DNA of 64,000 nt, from NCBI RefSeq assembly GCF_031453675.1, contig NZ_JAVIZX010000001.1, positions 124,001 through 188,000 on the forward strand. Direction: 5' to 3'. The stretch is from Paracidovorax wautersii. Lineage in GTDB: Bacteria; Pseudomonadota; Gammaproteobacteria; Burkholderiales; Burkholderiaceae_C. A model generated the notes under the pieces. That model was not told the DNA's origin and made no database searches. It worked only from the letters and a program-made list of their open reading frames with translations. Below are positions 29,259-38,079 of the stretch, in pieces (position 1 is the first letter of the stretch; every line of letters starts with the position of its first letter). Both the position numbers and the translations under genes were made by a program.

Positions 29259-30767
29259 ATGCAAGCCCTGACAGCCTATACGGCAGACGCCTCTCCCGCC
29301 CCTGCCATGGCCGCTCCGCGCCGCGCCGAGGGCGGCGCCATGCCCGCGCTGTACCGCGCCGCCATCGGACCCTTGCACACCGAGCGCTATCTGTCCTTCT
29401 TCGAGCGCGAAGACGACACCGGCCGCCGCCTGACCGGCTGGAACTCGGCCGCCGCCCTGTGCACGCTCAACTGGATGGTGTTCCGCCAGCTCTGGGGCGC
29501 AGCCCTGGTGTACGTGGCGGCGCTGGAAGGCGTGGCCCTGCTCGTGTTCGTGCTGGGCTACCAGTGGCTGGACCTGCCGCTGCCCGTGCTCGCCGGGTTG
29601 GGGCTGGCATGGCTGTTCGCCGCCAGCGTGCTGCCCGGCCTGTACGGCGACGCCATCATGCACGCCGAGGTCCGCAAGAAGATCACCAAAGCCCTGTCCG
29701 AGGCGCCCACGCTCGCCCAGGCCCGCCAGCGCCTGGAGCAGCAGGCGCCCACGCGTCGCCGCCTGATGGCCTTCGTCGCAGCCAACGCAGCGCTGGCCGG
29801 CCTGGTCGCCGCGCTCTGGTTCGCGCTGCCGGGCGATGGCCGCGCCGCGCTGGAGCGGCTGCGCGCAGGCCCCGCCCCGGGCGCCCCCGTGGCGGCTAAC
29901 GCGATGCCGTCCGCCAGCACGCCAGCCGTGGCCGCGGCATCGACCGGTGCGGCAGCGCCCGCAGCCGCGCCGGATTCGCCGACGCCAGCCCCCACCGCTG
30001 CGGACAGTGCAGCGACCGCTGCCGCTGCGCCGGCTACGGCGGCAGCTTCCCTGCCCGCAATGCCAGCCAGCGATGGGGCCGCTGCAGCAAGCGAACCTGC
30101 CGCACCTGCACCTGCACCTGCATCCTTACCTGCGCCGGCTTCGGCACGCTCACCGGCGGCAGTACCGGCAAGCGCGCCGGCCTCTGGCCCCTCCCCCGTA
30201 GCCGCACCGGCGCCCGCACCTGGTCCGGCGGCTCGTGCTTCTGCTCCCGCTCCTGCACAAACGCCAGCGCGAGCGTCGGCTGCGTTGCCAGCTCAAGCCC
30301 CTGCGTCCGCTGCGCCAAGGGCGACCTCGATCGCCCCGGTCGCCCAAGCCCCCGCATCGGCCGCCGCTCCGGCCGCCAGCGCGGCCGCTCCAGCCCCCCG
30401 GCGGGCGGCCACGGCTTCCGGCAACCGGCGCGCTCCGTCCGCAGCAGCGCAGGCCGCCCCGGCGCCGGCCCCCGCGCCCGTCTTGACGGCCGCTGCCGCA
30501 CTGCCGCCGTTGCCGGAAGGCGGGGCGGCCGAGCGACAGCTATTCATCAACGTCGGGCTGTTCGCCGATCCGGCCAATGCGCGCCGCGCCCACGCCCGCC
30601 TGCTGGCCAACGGCCTGCCGTCGAGCACGGCCCAGGTCACCCAGCGCAGCACCGGCCGCCAGCTGACCCGCGTGCGCGTGGGACCGTTCACCGCCACATC
30701 AGACGCCAATGCCGCCGTCGCCACCATCCGCGCGATGGAACTGGAAGCGGCCGCGGCCCTGCAGTGA
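29259..30767 (+). CDS. DUF2628 membrane protein with C-terminal SPOR domain
   Basis: A 502-residue protein. The N-terminal part (about 30-215) is DUF2628-like with YLSFFEREDDTGRRLTGWNSAA, aromatic-rich LNWMVFRQLWGAA and three hydrophobic segments. A linker of about 200 residues (roughly 210-420) is almost only Ala, Pro, Ser and Thr. The last 75 residues form a SPOR-type domain (LFINVGLFADPANARRAHARL; TRVRVGPFTATSDANAAVATI), which in other proteins binds denuded peptidoglycan at the septum. It therefore probably spans the membrane and reaches the cell wall. Its role is unknown. Confidence 0.8.
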   Translation: MQALTAYTADASPAPAMAAPRRAEGGAMPALYRAAIGPLHTERYLSFFEREDDTGRRLTGWNSAAALCTLNWMVFRQLWGAALVYVAALEGVALLVFVLGYQWLDLPLPVLAGLGLAWLFAASVLPGLYGDAIMHAEVRKKITKALSEAPTLAQARQRLEQQAPTRRRLMAFVAANAALAGLVAALWFALPGDGRAALERLRAGPAPGAPVAANAMPSASTPAVAAASTGAAAPAAAPDSPTPAPTAADSAATAAAAPATAAASLPAMPASDGAAAASEPAAPAPAPASLPAPASARSPAAVPASAPASGPSPVAAPAPAPGPAARASAPAPAQTPARASAALPAQAPASAAPRATSIAPVAQAPASAAAPAASAAAPAPRRAATASGNRRAPSAAAQAAPAPAPAPVLTAAAALPPLPEGGAAERQLFINVGLFADPANARRAHARLLANGLPSSTAQVTQRSTGRQLTRVRVGPFTATSDANAAVATIRAMELEAAAALQ

Positions 30768-30948
30768 GCGGCTGCCCGGCCCGCGCCGCGCCGGCGTTAC
30801 CTCTGGTGACGGCAGCTGAGGACGCGCTCGGCTAAGGTCCGTGCACACTGTCGTGGCTGGGTACCGGCAGGCCCGCCGCGCACCGCGCGGGCCCTGCGGC
30901 CCTTCTTCACACTCGACCGCTACACAACACACTCAAGGAACCGCCACC

Positions 30949-31272
30949 ATGCGCCCCCTTCGTATCGCCTCCGCCCTCGCCCTCCTGGCCCTCGCCGCCG
31001 GCTGCACCGGCACCGGTCCGCTGGGCACCCAGCCGCCGGTCATCGGGGCCAATACCGGCCCGGTGGGAGGCACTTGCGACGCACAGGGGGCGAAGGGGCT
31101 GGTGGGCCAGAACAGCACGGCCAAGGTGGTCGAGGACGCCCGCGTGCGCTCCGGCGCGCAGATGGCCCGGGTACTGCGCCCCGGCCAGATGATCACCAAG
31201 GAGTTTGACGCCCAGCGGCTGAACCTGGAGGTGGACGGCACGGGCCGCATCACCGCCGTGCGCTGCGGCTGA
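30949..31272 (+). CDS. I78-family peptidase inhibitor-like lipoprotein
   Basis: A 107-residue protein with a leader ending in the lipobox LAAGC. The domain GGTCDAQGAKGLVGQNST, followed by SGAQMARVLRPGQMITKEFD and RLNLEVDGTGRITAVRCG, matches the I78 (elastase inhibitor-like) family, including the paired cysteines. It is probably an envelope lipoprotein. GGAA lies 9 bases before ATG 30949. Confidence 0.82.
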   Translation: MRPLRIASALALLALAAGCTGTGPLGTQPPVIGANTGPVGGTCDAQGAKGLVGQNSTAKVVEDARVRSGAQMARVLRPGQMITKEFDAQRLNLEVDGTGRITAVRCG

Positions 31273-31380
31273 TGTCTTGACGGGCGGCTTGCCGGGGCCG
31301 GCCTGCCGTGGCCGGTGCCCGGCGGCATGCCGCCACCCCACACCAGCGCATTCAGAAGCCAAAGGCCGAGGCCGAACGGC

Positions 31381-31652
31381 TTAGAACGTGTTGACGATCT
31401 CCCAGGGGTTGCGCAGCGGTGCGGGCGGGATGGATGCAAGGCGCGGTGCGCAGTGGATAGCCCGGTTATCCACCAGCGCCGCAACGCCGCAGACCGCCCG
31501 CCCACTCCGCTGCCCTTCGGGTTGATGCGAAATCGGGCGATTGAAGGCCCCGGCCGCTTGCATGGGCACGAGCCCATGCGGCGCACCCGCAGCCTCCACT
31601 CATCCCGATGGCGCTCCAACGCGACCCCTGCGAGAGCGTCAACACGTTCTTA
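31381..31652. mobile_element. MITE-like element with about 33-bp terminal inverted repeats
   Basis: The left end TTAGAACGTGTTGACG at 31381 is matched inverted by the right end CGTCAACACGTTCTTA, which finishes at 31652. About 29 of 33 bases agree, and weaker similarity continues inward to about 55 bases. TTA flanks the ends, as would a TNA or TA target duplication. The 272-base element has no transposase frame but contains internal hairpins at 31452-31472 and 31561-31578. It fills the 490-base gap between the I78 gene and hemW. Confidence 0.65.
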
Positions 31653-31764
31653 CGGCGGATCGATTCGCCGGCCCGCGGGCAGGCGCCCGAATGCCACGCC
31701 GTCGCACCTGGGCTGACGACAGATCGGCGGCGCGCGCCCCGGCACCTTGCGCCGCGTACGCCTT

Positions 31765-33000
31765 TCAGTCGGCCAGGAACAGCGCCTGCAGGTCGCTGAG
31801 AAAGTCGAATCCGCGCTCCGTCGGGCGCACGTGGCCCATGGAGCGCTCGATCAGCCCCTTGCGCTCGGCCTCGTCCAGGCCGCGGGCGATGGCGGTCACC
31901 GGCAGGCCGGTGCGCGCGGTGAAGTCCTGCAGCGCGAAGCCGTCGCGCAGGCGCAGCGCATTGAGCATGTATTCGAACGGCAGGTCGGCGCGCCGCACGT
32001 CCTCGTCCTGCGCCACGGCGCGGCCCGCCAGCGCGTTGTCCATGTACAGGCCGGGCTCGCGAAAGCGCACCTGCCGCACCACGCGGTGCGCAAAGCTGAG
32101 CTTGCTGTGCGCCCCCGCGCCGATGCCCAGGTAATCGCCGAACTGCCAGTAGTTGGTGTTGTGCCAGCAGGCATGGCCCTCGCGCGCATAGGCGGAGATT
32201 TCGTAGCGCTGCATGCCCGCCGCGGCCGTGCGCTCGGTGATGCGGTCGAGCATGGCGTAGGCCATGTCGTCCTCGGGCACCAAGGGCGGGTACTTGGCGA
32301 AGTAGGTGCCGGGCTCGATGGTCAGGTGGTAGATGGACAGGTGCGGCGGCTGCAGGTCCAGCGCGGTCTGCAGGTCGCGGTCCAGGTCGTCCAGGGTCTG
32401 GCCCGGCAGGGCGTACATCAGGTCGAGGTTGAAGGTGTCGAAGGCCTCGCGCGCCTCGTGCATGGCAGCCAGTGCCTGCGCGCGGTCGTGCACGCGGCCC
32501 AGCGCCTTCAGGAAGCGGTCGTCGAAGCTCTGCACGCCGACCGACAGCCGCGTGACGCCGGCCGCCCGGTAGGCGCGGAAGCGGTCCTTCTCGAACGTGC
32601 CGGGGTTGGCCTCCAGAGTGATCTCGCAATCCGCCTCCAGCCGCAGGCGCGCGCGCAGGCCGCCCAGCAGGCGGTCGATGGACGCAGGCGCGAACAGGCT
32701 GGGCGTGCCGCCGCCGATGAAGATGCTGTGCACCGTGCGGCCCCAGATCAGCGGCAGCGCGGCCTCCACATCGGCCATCAGCGCGTCGAGGTAGCGACCC
32801 TCGGGCAGGGCCTCAGCGCCGGCGCGGGCCTCGTGCGAGTTGAAGTCGCAGTACGGGCACTTCTTCAGGCACCACGGCAGGTGCACGTACAGCGACAGCG
32901 GCGGCAGGCTCTGCAGCTGGAGCAGGCCGGGGCGCATGTAGTGCTGCACGTCGCGCACGGGCGCGGCCTCAGCGGTGGCAGGGTGGATGGGGATCGTCAT
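31765..33000 (-). CDS. hemW: HemW, radical SAM heme chaperone
   Basis: A 411-residue HemN-like protein. The radical SAM motif is CLKKCPYC (C44, C48, C51), with an F residue following as in HemW (CDFN) and not the extra Cys of true HemN. Further blocks are FIGGGTPSLF, EANPGTFE, GVQSFDDRFLKALGRVHD and NYWQFGDYLGIGAGAHS, and a C-terminal HemN domain. It probably inserts heme into respiratory proteins. It is first in a minus-strand neighbourhood with rdgB and rph, separated from rdgB by a repeat remnant. Confidence 0.93.
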   Translation of the reverse strand: MTIPIHPATAEAAPVRDVQHYMRPGLLQLQSLPPLSLYVHLPWCLKKCPYCDFNSHEARAGAEALPEGRYLDALMADVEAALPLIWGRTVHSIFIGGGTPSLFAPASIDRLLGGLRARLRLEADCEITLEANPGTFEKDRFRAYRAAGVTRLSVGVQSFDDRFLKALGRVHDRAQALAAMHEAREAFDTFNLDLMYALPGQTLDDLDRDLQTALDLQPPHLSIYHLTIEPGTYFAKYPPLVPEDDMAYAMLDRITERTAAAGMQRYEISAYAREGHACWHNTNYWQFGDYLGIGAGAHSKLSFAHRVVRQVRFREPGLYMDNALAGRAVAQDEDVRRADLPFEYMLNALRLRDGFALQDFTARTGLPVTAIARGLDEAERKGLIERSMGHVRPTERGFDFLSDLQALFLAD

Positions 33001-33003
33001 CGG

Positions 33004-33060
33004 ATATCAAAAACCATAGCTACTTGCGCTTGCTGCATCTCGATTTCAAAGATAAATCTA
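33004..33060 (+). repeat. degenerate Comamonadaceae-type repeat, copy 3
   Basis: ATATCAAAAACCATAGCTAC then TTGCGCTTGCTGCATC keeps the left half of the repeat (ATAGCTGCTTGCGCTT) but has lost the right arm. A related stretch with ACAAGCGCAACCAGCT follows near 33,078. It lies between rdgB and hemW. Confidence 0.45.
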
Positions 33061-33092
33061 TCGCAATTGCTCATGAAACAAGCGCAACCAGC

Positions 33093-33710
33093 TCACTTTT
33101 CAGGAGCGCCCGCAAACCACCGCTCATGCATGAGCGCCAGCATCTGCTGCGCGCTGCGGCCGCGGTGGCTGTGGGCGTTCTTCACCTCCACCGGCAGCTC
33201 GGCGAAGGTCTTGCCGAACTCGGGGATGAACATGATCGGATCGAAGCCGAAGCCGTTGGTGCCGCGCCGCTCGCGGGCGATCTCACCCACCACGCGGCCC
33301 ACGGCGATCAGCGGTTCCGGGTCATGCGGGCTGCGCACGGCGACCAGAGTGCTCACCATGGCGGCGCGGCGCTGGTCGATGCCAGCCATCTGCTCCAGCA
33401 GGGCCTGCACGTTGGTGTCGTCGCCCTTTTCGTAGCCGAACTGCGTGGCGTAGTACGCCGTCTGCACGCCCGGCAGGCCGCCGAAGGCGTCCACGCACAG
33501 GCCGGCATCGTCGGCCAGCGCCGGCAGGCCGGTGTGCTGCGCGGCGAAGCGGGCCTTGGCGAGCGCGTTCTCCACGAAGGTGTGGAAGGGCTCCTCGGCC
33601 TCGCCCACGCCCAGATCGGCCTGGCGCACCAGTTCGACGCCCAGCGGCGCCAGCATGGATTGCAGTTCGGCCAGCTTGCCGCGGTTGTTGGATGCGAGTA
33701 CCAGTTTCAT
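33093..33710 (-). CDS. rdgB: RdgB/HAM1 non-canonical purine NTP pyrophosphatase
   Basis: A 205-residue enzyme cleaving dITP, dXTP and ITP to monophosphates, keeping deaminated bases out of DNA. Motifs are LVLASNNRGKLAEL, FVENALAKARFAA, PALADDAGLCVDAFGG, GTNGFGFDPIMFIPE and SHRGRSAQQM. ATG 33710 is chosen over an upstream TTG because it gives the usual MKLVLASN start. Confidence 0.95.
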   Translation of the reverse strand: MKLVLASNNRGKLAELQSMLAPLGVELVRQADLGVGEAEEPFHTFVENALAKARFAAQHTGLPALADDAGLCVDAFGGLPGVQTAYYATQFGYEKGDDTNVQALLEQMAGIDQRRAAMVSTLVAVRSPHDPEPLIAVGRVVGEIARERRGTNGFGFDPIMFIPEFGKTFAELPVEVKNAHSHRGRSAQQMLALMHERWFAGAPEK

Positions 33711-33763
33711 CGTCAAATCTGCCTTTGGCGCTTACCCATCAAGCGCCGGTAGCTATCAATCTT
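33711..33763 (-). repeat. Comamonadaceae-type repeat, copy 4 (inverted)
   Basis: Read on the minus strand it gives GATTGATAGCT, a variable stretch, then GCGCTTGATGGGTAAGCGCC and AAAGGCAGATTTGAC. The palindrome is at 33728-33746. The TGA of the rph stop codon (33756-33758) lies inside the GATTGATAGCT end of the element, so the repeat abuts or supplies the end of rph. Confidence 0.7.
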
Positions 33764-34484
33764 GCAGCGCTTGCTGCTGCAGCGCGACCAGCTCGGCCAC
33801 GCCCTTCTCGGCCAGCGCCAGCAGCTGGTCCATCTCCTGGCGGGTGAAGGCCACGCCCTCGGCCGTGCCCTGCACCTCGACATAGTGGCCGGCGCCGGTC
33901 ATGACCACGTTCATGTCGGTGTCGCAGTCCACGTCCTCCACGTACTCCAGGTCCAGCAGCGGCGTGCCCTGCACGATGCCCACCGAGATCGCCGCCAGCG
34001 GCGCCGTAATGGGCGAAGCCGCGATCTTGCCTTGGACGATCAGCTGGGAGACCGCGTCCTGCGCCGCCACCCAGGCGCCAGTGATGGCCGCCGTGCGCGT
34101 GCCGCCGTCGGCCTGAATCACGTCGCAGTCGAGCTGGATGGTGCGCTCGCCCAGGGCCTTGAGGTCGAAGACCGCGCGCAGGCTGCGGCCGATCAGGCGC
34201 TGGATCTCCTGCGTGCGGCCGTTCTGCTTGCCCCGGGCGGCCTCGCGGTCGCTGCGGGTGTGCGTGGAGCGCGGCAGCATGCCGTACTCGGCGGTCACCC
34301 AGCCCTCGCCGCTGCCGCGCTTGTGCGGCGGCACGCGCTCCTCCACCGACGCGGTGCACAGCACCTTGGTGTTGCCGAACTCGATCAGCACCGAGCCCTC
34401 GGCGTGGATGGTGTAGCGGCGGGTGATGCGCACGGGGCGCAGCTGGTCGGCGGCGCGGCCGCCGGTGCGAAGAAAGGGGGTCAT
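33756..34484 (-). CDS. rph: RNase PH
   Basis: A 242-residue phosphorolytic 3'-5' exoribonuclease that trims tRNA 3' ends. The motifs [77 protein letters not shown] and [23 protein letters not shown] span the full family length. It starts at ATG 34484 and its stop lies in a repeat element. Confidence 0.96.
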   Translation of the reverse strand: MTPFLRTGGRAADQLRPVRITRRYTIHAEGSVLIEFGNTKVLCTASVEERVPPHKRGSGEGWVTAEYGMLPRSTHTRSDREAARGKQNGRTQEIQRLIGRSLRAVFDLKALGERTIQLDCDVIQADGGTRTAAITGAWVAAQDAVSQLIVQGKIAASPITAPLAAISVGIVQGTPLLDLEYVEDVDCDTDMNVVMTGAGHYVEVQGTAEGVAFTRQEMDQLLALAEKGVAELVALQQQALQD

Positions 34485-34552
34485 GGTGTTTCCAGTGTCA
34501 ATCAAGAAGGCCCCGCGCATGCGCGGAGCGTTGGTGTAGGGGCTCGGCCGCC

Positions 34553-34738
34553 TCAGGTCAGGGCCGCGATCGCCGCGCGTGCGCCTGCATCGGCCTGGTG
34601 CCCACCGCTTCCCAAGACCTGGCGCCGGGCCAGCGACAAGAAAGGGGCGGCCGCCTTGGCGCGGCCCGCGTCCCGAAAGGCCGCACCGTGCGCGAAAAGG
34701 TAGGCGGCCGCGTGCAGCGGCCCCGGCAGTGGCCTCAT
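34553..34738 (-). CDS. possible small protein coupled to the phosphatase gene
   Basis: A 61-residue frame starts at ATG 34738, which overlaps the stop of the PP2C gene as ATGA, the same junction used between the kinase and phosphatase. The product is Ala/Arg-rich ([34 protein letters not shown]) and could form amphipathic helices. I do not recognise it. Chance coding is possible in this GC-rich DNA. Confidence 0.35.
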   Translation of the reverse strand: MRPLPGPLHAAAYLFAHGAAFRDAGRAKAAAPFLSLARRQVLGSGGHQADAGARAAIAALT

Positions 34739-35637
34739 GCCTTCCGCGCGGCCGAGCGGCGGATGGCCTCGTTGATCTCGGCGATCGAGCGCTCGATGGC
34801 CTCGTCGTCGAGGTCGTCCACGAACCCGTCCAGCGGCCCTGCCTGAATGGTGGAGGCGAACACATCCTCGCTGATGCTGTCCGTGGACACGCCCTGCGTG
34901 GACTGGAACGTGTCCGGCGTCTCCCACTCCATGGCCACCACCGTCACGTTGTCGCTGGTGTCGCCGGCCTTGCGCAGCGCGTCCTCGACCAGGTCGGGCA
35001 CGGCGTTGGCCACCGTCTGCCGGCCCAGCCCGCGTGCGATGAAGGTGTCGTCCAGCACGCCCCACAGGCCGTCGGAGCACAGCAGCAGCCGGTCGCCCTG
35101 CGACAGCGGCACGGGGCCGGTCACGTCGTAGATCGGCTTGGTGGGCGAGCCCAGGCAGGTGAAGAGCACGTTGCGGTTGAACTTGTCCATGCCGGGAAGG
35201 GCCGCGGCCCGCAGCTCCTGGTACGAGTGGTCGCGCGTGCGGGTCACCAGTTCGCCGGCACGCACCATGTACAGACGCGAATCGCCGCAGTGGATCCAGT
35301 GGGCGCGGCCGTCCTGCACCACGGCCATGACGAGCGTGGTGCGGGGCGAATCCGCCATGCCCTTGTCGCTGGCATAGCGCAGGATCTGGTGGTGTGCGGC
35401 CAGCAGGGCCGAGGCGAGAAAGTCCGGCACGCTGGACAAGGCCGGCTTGGCCTCGCGCTGGAACAGCGCGGACACGGTCTGGATGGCGATCTGCGCCGCC
35501 ACCTCGCCTTCAGGGTGTCCGCCCATGCCATCGGCCAGCACGAACAGGCCGGACTCGCGGGTATAGCAATACCCCATGCGGTCCTCGTTCTTCTCCCGCC
35601 CGCCCCGGCGGCTGACCTGAAAGACGGAGAACTTCAT
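34735..35637 (-). CDS. PP2C-type protein phosphatase
   Basis: A 300-residue metal-dependent Ser/Thr phosphatase. The motifs [67 protein letters not shown] and [13 protein letters not shown] supply the acidic metal ligands. The last 60 residues are an acidic helical tail. Its start overlaps the stop of the kinase gene as ATGA, so it probably reverses that kinase's phosphorylations. Confidence 0.94.
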   Translation of the reverse strand: MKFSVFQVSRRGGREKNEDRMGYCYTRESGLFVLADGMGGHPEGEVAAQIAIQTVSALFQREAKPALSSVPDFLASALLAAHHQILRYASDKGMADSPRTTLVMAVVQDGRAHWIHCGDSRLYMVRAGELVTRTRDHSYQELRAAALPGMDKFNRNVLFTCLGSPTKPIYDVTGPVPLSQGDRLLLCSDGLWGVLDDTFIARGLGRQTVANAVPDLVEDALRKAGDTSDNVTVVAMEWETPDTFQSTQGVSTDSISEDVFASTIQAGPLDGFVDDLDDEAIERSIAEINEAIRRSAARKA

Positions 35638-36650
35638 TTGGCGCGGCCCGCCAGGCCGGTGGCGTCACCGACCTTCTGCACGTTCTTCTTGGTGTCGGTC
35701 ACCAGGGTGTCCAGCTGCAGCCGCATGCGCTCGCCCACGCTCAGCTTGGTGTAGCGGCGCTCGCCCTCGCGGCTCAGCTCCTTCTGCAGCGCGAACACGG
35801 ACTGCGGACGCGAGAGCGGATCCAGCGCCATGCACCACTCGACGACCTCGATGAGGTTGTCCGAATACACGCCCCGCAGCTTGGTCAGCGCCAGCGACAG
35901 GCGGTCCTTCTCGGCGCGCTGCGGCGCCTCGTTGGGCGGAAAACCCTGCATGCAGGCGTAGATGCAGGCGCCGATGGCGTAGATGTCGGTCCAAGGCCCC
36001 ATCTGCGAATCGCGGCGGTACATCTCGGGCGCGGCGAAGCCGGGGGTGTACATGGGACGGATGAAGTTGCCCTCTTTGGACAGCACCTCGCGCGCGGCGC
36101 CGAAGTCGATCAGCACGGCCTTGTTGTCGTCCGTGATGAAGATGTTGGCGGGCTTGATGTCCAGGTGCAGCATCTTGTGCTGGTGAACGATGCGCAGGCC
36201 CCGCAGCACCTCGTCGAACAGCGAGCGGATGGTGGATTCGCGGAAGACCTTCTGGGTCTTGAGGTCGCGTGCGGTGATGATGAAGTCCTGCAGGGTGGCG
36301 CCCTCCAGGTAGTTCATCACCATGTAGACGGTTTCGTTCTCGCGGAAGAAATTGAGCACGCTCACCACCGAGGCGTGCGAGATCTGCGCCAGCGAACGCC
36401 CTTCCTCGAAGAAGCTCTTGAGCCCGAGGCGGTACAGCGAGAGCTTTTCGGGCGGCACCCGCGGCAACAGTTCGCCGGGGGCGCGTGCCACCAGCGAGGA
36501 CGGCAGGTATTCCTTGACGGCGACTTGCTGGCCGTCGGCGTCGGTGGCGAGATACACCACGCCAAACCCGCCGGACGACAGCCGGCGGACCACGCGGTAC
36601 CCGCCGATCACGGTATCTGGCGGCAGAGGCGCCGGCTTGATCTTGGACAT
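35634..36650 (-). CDS. Ser/Thr protein kinase
   Basis: A 338-residue Hanks-type kinase. The glycine loop is LSSGGFGVVY, the ATP lysine is K46 (VAVKEYLP), the catalytic loop is HLDIKPAN (D165) and the metal site is DFG at 183-185, followed by GFAAPEMYRRDSQMGPWTDIYAIG. The catalytic-loop Arg of HRD is replaced by Leu, so it is a non-RD kinase. No membrane segment or sensor domain is seen; the C-terminal 60 residues are charged. ATG 36650 (MSKIKPAPLPP) fits the domain start. It is paired with a PP2C phosphatase and divergent from yicC. Confidence 0.93.
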   Translation of the reverse strand: MSKIKPAPLPPDTVIGGYRVVRRLSSGGFGVVYLATDADGQQVAVKEYLPSSLVARAPGELLPRVPPEKLSLYRLGLKSFFEEGRSLAQISHASVVSVLNFFRENETVYMVMNYLEGATLQDFIITARDLKTQKVFRESTIRSLFDEVLRGLRIVHQHKMLHLDIKPANIFITDDNKAVLIDFGAAREVLSKEGNFIRPMYTPGFAAPEMYRRDSQMGPWTDIYAIGACIYACMQGFPPNEAPQRAEKDRLSLALTKLRGVYSDNLIEVVEWCMALDPLSRPQSVFALQKELSREGERRYTKLSVGERMRLQLDTLVTDTKKNVQKVGDATGLAGRAK

Positions 36651-36723
36651 ATTGGGCGGAGATGGCTCGTGCGCGAACGGGAACCCGGATAATCGCCGGA
36701 TCGCAAGCAACACCGAAAGTCCC

Positions 36724-37638
36724 ATGGCAGTTTACAGCATGACCGGATACGCCAGCGCGCAGCACACCGCGCCCTCGGCAGGCTCCGACGCAGAGGGCCG
36801 CCACCGGCGCCTGGGCCTGGAAATCCGCTCCGTCAACAGCCGTTTCCTGGATCTGTCGTTCCGCCTGTCGGACGAGTTGCGCGCCCAGGAACCGGCCCTG
36901 CGCAGCCTCCTCACGGGCCGTCTCAAGCGCGGCAAGGTCGAGGTGCGCGCCTTCATCGAAAGCGACGACGCCGGCGCCCTGCCGGATCCAGCGCCGCGCC
37001 TGCTCCAGCGTCTCAACAGCCTGCAGGACGCCGTCCGCGCCTGGCTGCCCCAGGCCGCTCCGCTGACGGTGGCCGACGCCCTGCGCCTGTGTGCGGGCGC
37101 CGGTGCCGGCGGTGCCGCCGAGGACTGGGACGCGGTCCTTCCCGCGCTGGCCCAGGACGCCCTGGATGATCTGCTGCTCGCCCGCGAGCGCGAAGGCAAG
37201 CGCCTGGCCACCATGCTGCAGGACCGGCTGTCCCAACTGCGTGCCCTGGCCCGCCAGGCCGTGCCCCTGGTTCCGCAACTGGTGGAGCAGCAGCGCCAGC
37301 GCTTCATGGAGCGCTGGAAGGAAGCCATGGCGCTCGGCGAAGGCGCCGTAGCACCCGAGGCCGCGCAGGACCGCGCGCTGTCCGAGGCCACGGCCTTCGC
37401 CATCCGTATCGACGTGGCCGAAGAGGTCACGCGACTGGAATCCCATCTGGACGAGATCGAGCGCCTGCTCAAGAAAGGCGGCGAGATCGGCAAGCGGCTC
37501 GACTTCCTGATCCAGGAACTGCACCGCGAAGCTAACACCCTGGGCTCCAAATCCGCCGCCCTGGACCTGACGCGCATCAGCGTGGACATGAAGGTGCTGA
37601 TCGAGCAGATGCGCGAGCAGGTGCAGAACATCGAGTGA
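36724..37638 (+). CDS. yicC: YicC-family endoribonuclease
   Basis: A 304-residue YicC-type protein. The opening MAVYSMTGYASAQ, EIRSVNSRFLDLSFRLSDELR and the C-terminal DUF1732 part (IRIDVAEEVTRLESHLDEI; KKGGEIGKRLDFLIQELHREANTLGSK) are diagnostic. Family members are stress-linked endoribonucleases acting on RNA. It is divergent from the kinase gene. In many genomes yicC lies near gmk; here an esterase gene intervenes. Confidence 0.94.
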   Translation: MAVYSMTGYASAQHTAPSAGSDAEGRHRRLGLEIRSVNSRFLDLSFRLSDELRAQEPALRSLLTGRLKRGKVEVRAFIESDDAGALPDPAPRLLQRLNSLQDAVRAWLPQAAPLTVADALRLCAGAGAGGAAEDWDAVLPALAQDALDDLLLAREREGKRLATMLQDRLSQLRALARQAVPLVPQLVEQQRQRFMERWKEAMALGEGAVAPEAAQDRALSEATAFAIRIDVAEEVTRLESHLDEIERLLKKGGEIGKRLDFLIQELHREANTLGSKSAALDLTRISVDMKVLIEQMREQVQNIE

Positions 37639-38079
37639 GCAAGCGCTCCGCGGGGTGCTCCAGTCAACGGGCATTTACCGCGGCGCACGGCCGCTCCCTG
37701 GGGCAGCGCCGTCCCAGGCAGCAGCACTTCACCATTTGAGCAAGCGAAGGCATCCGCAGATGCCGTGGTGATCACTTTCATACCGGGGCGGACGCCCTGG
37801 GCCCGGCATGTGGCGGGCGCTAGGGAAACCCCTTGGGCGCCCTCTTGAGAAGTGCCGGCGGGTGGAAGCGGCAGCGCCCCCGTCGCACGCGCGGGTACGG
37901 CAGTTGCTGTGCGGAGGCGTCGCCGCGCGAATGCGGCTGACGACGCTCCAGGAAGCCGACGGCAGGGGCGGCGCGGTACGGGGCTGGTTCACGTGGCCCT
38001 GAAGTCAACGGACGTTTGGCTGCCGGCGCCGCCAGCACGAGGCAACTGGGTCTTTCCTTCTCTGCGAAGAAACCCCGCC
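37639..38079 (+). other. intergenic stretch, no gene seen
   Basis: 441 bases between yicC and the esterase gene. Short open frames here lack start signals or protein-like composition. I see no terminator with a U-run and no repeat that I can support. Confidence 0.4.

Noticed and set aside
29890-30500. Apparent short tandem repeats in the DUF2628/SPOR gene
   Set aside because: They are degenerate Ala/Pro codons of a low-complexity linker, with no fixed repeat unit, so neither a satellite nor CRISPR.
31747-33435. Long plus-strand frame opposite hemW and rdgB
   Set aside because: Both minus-strand genes have full family motifs; the plus frame is a codon-bias shadow.
37808-38002. Short plus-strand frame between yicC and the esterase
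   Set aside because: No ribosome binding site, Arg/Ala-rich composition only, and no family resemblance.
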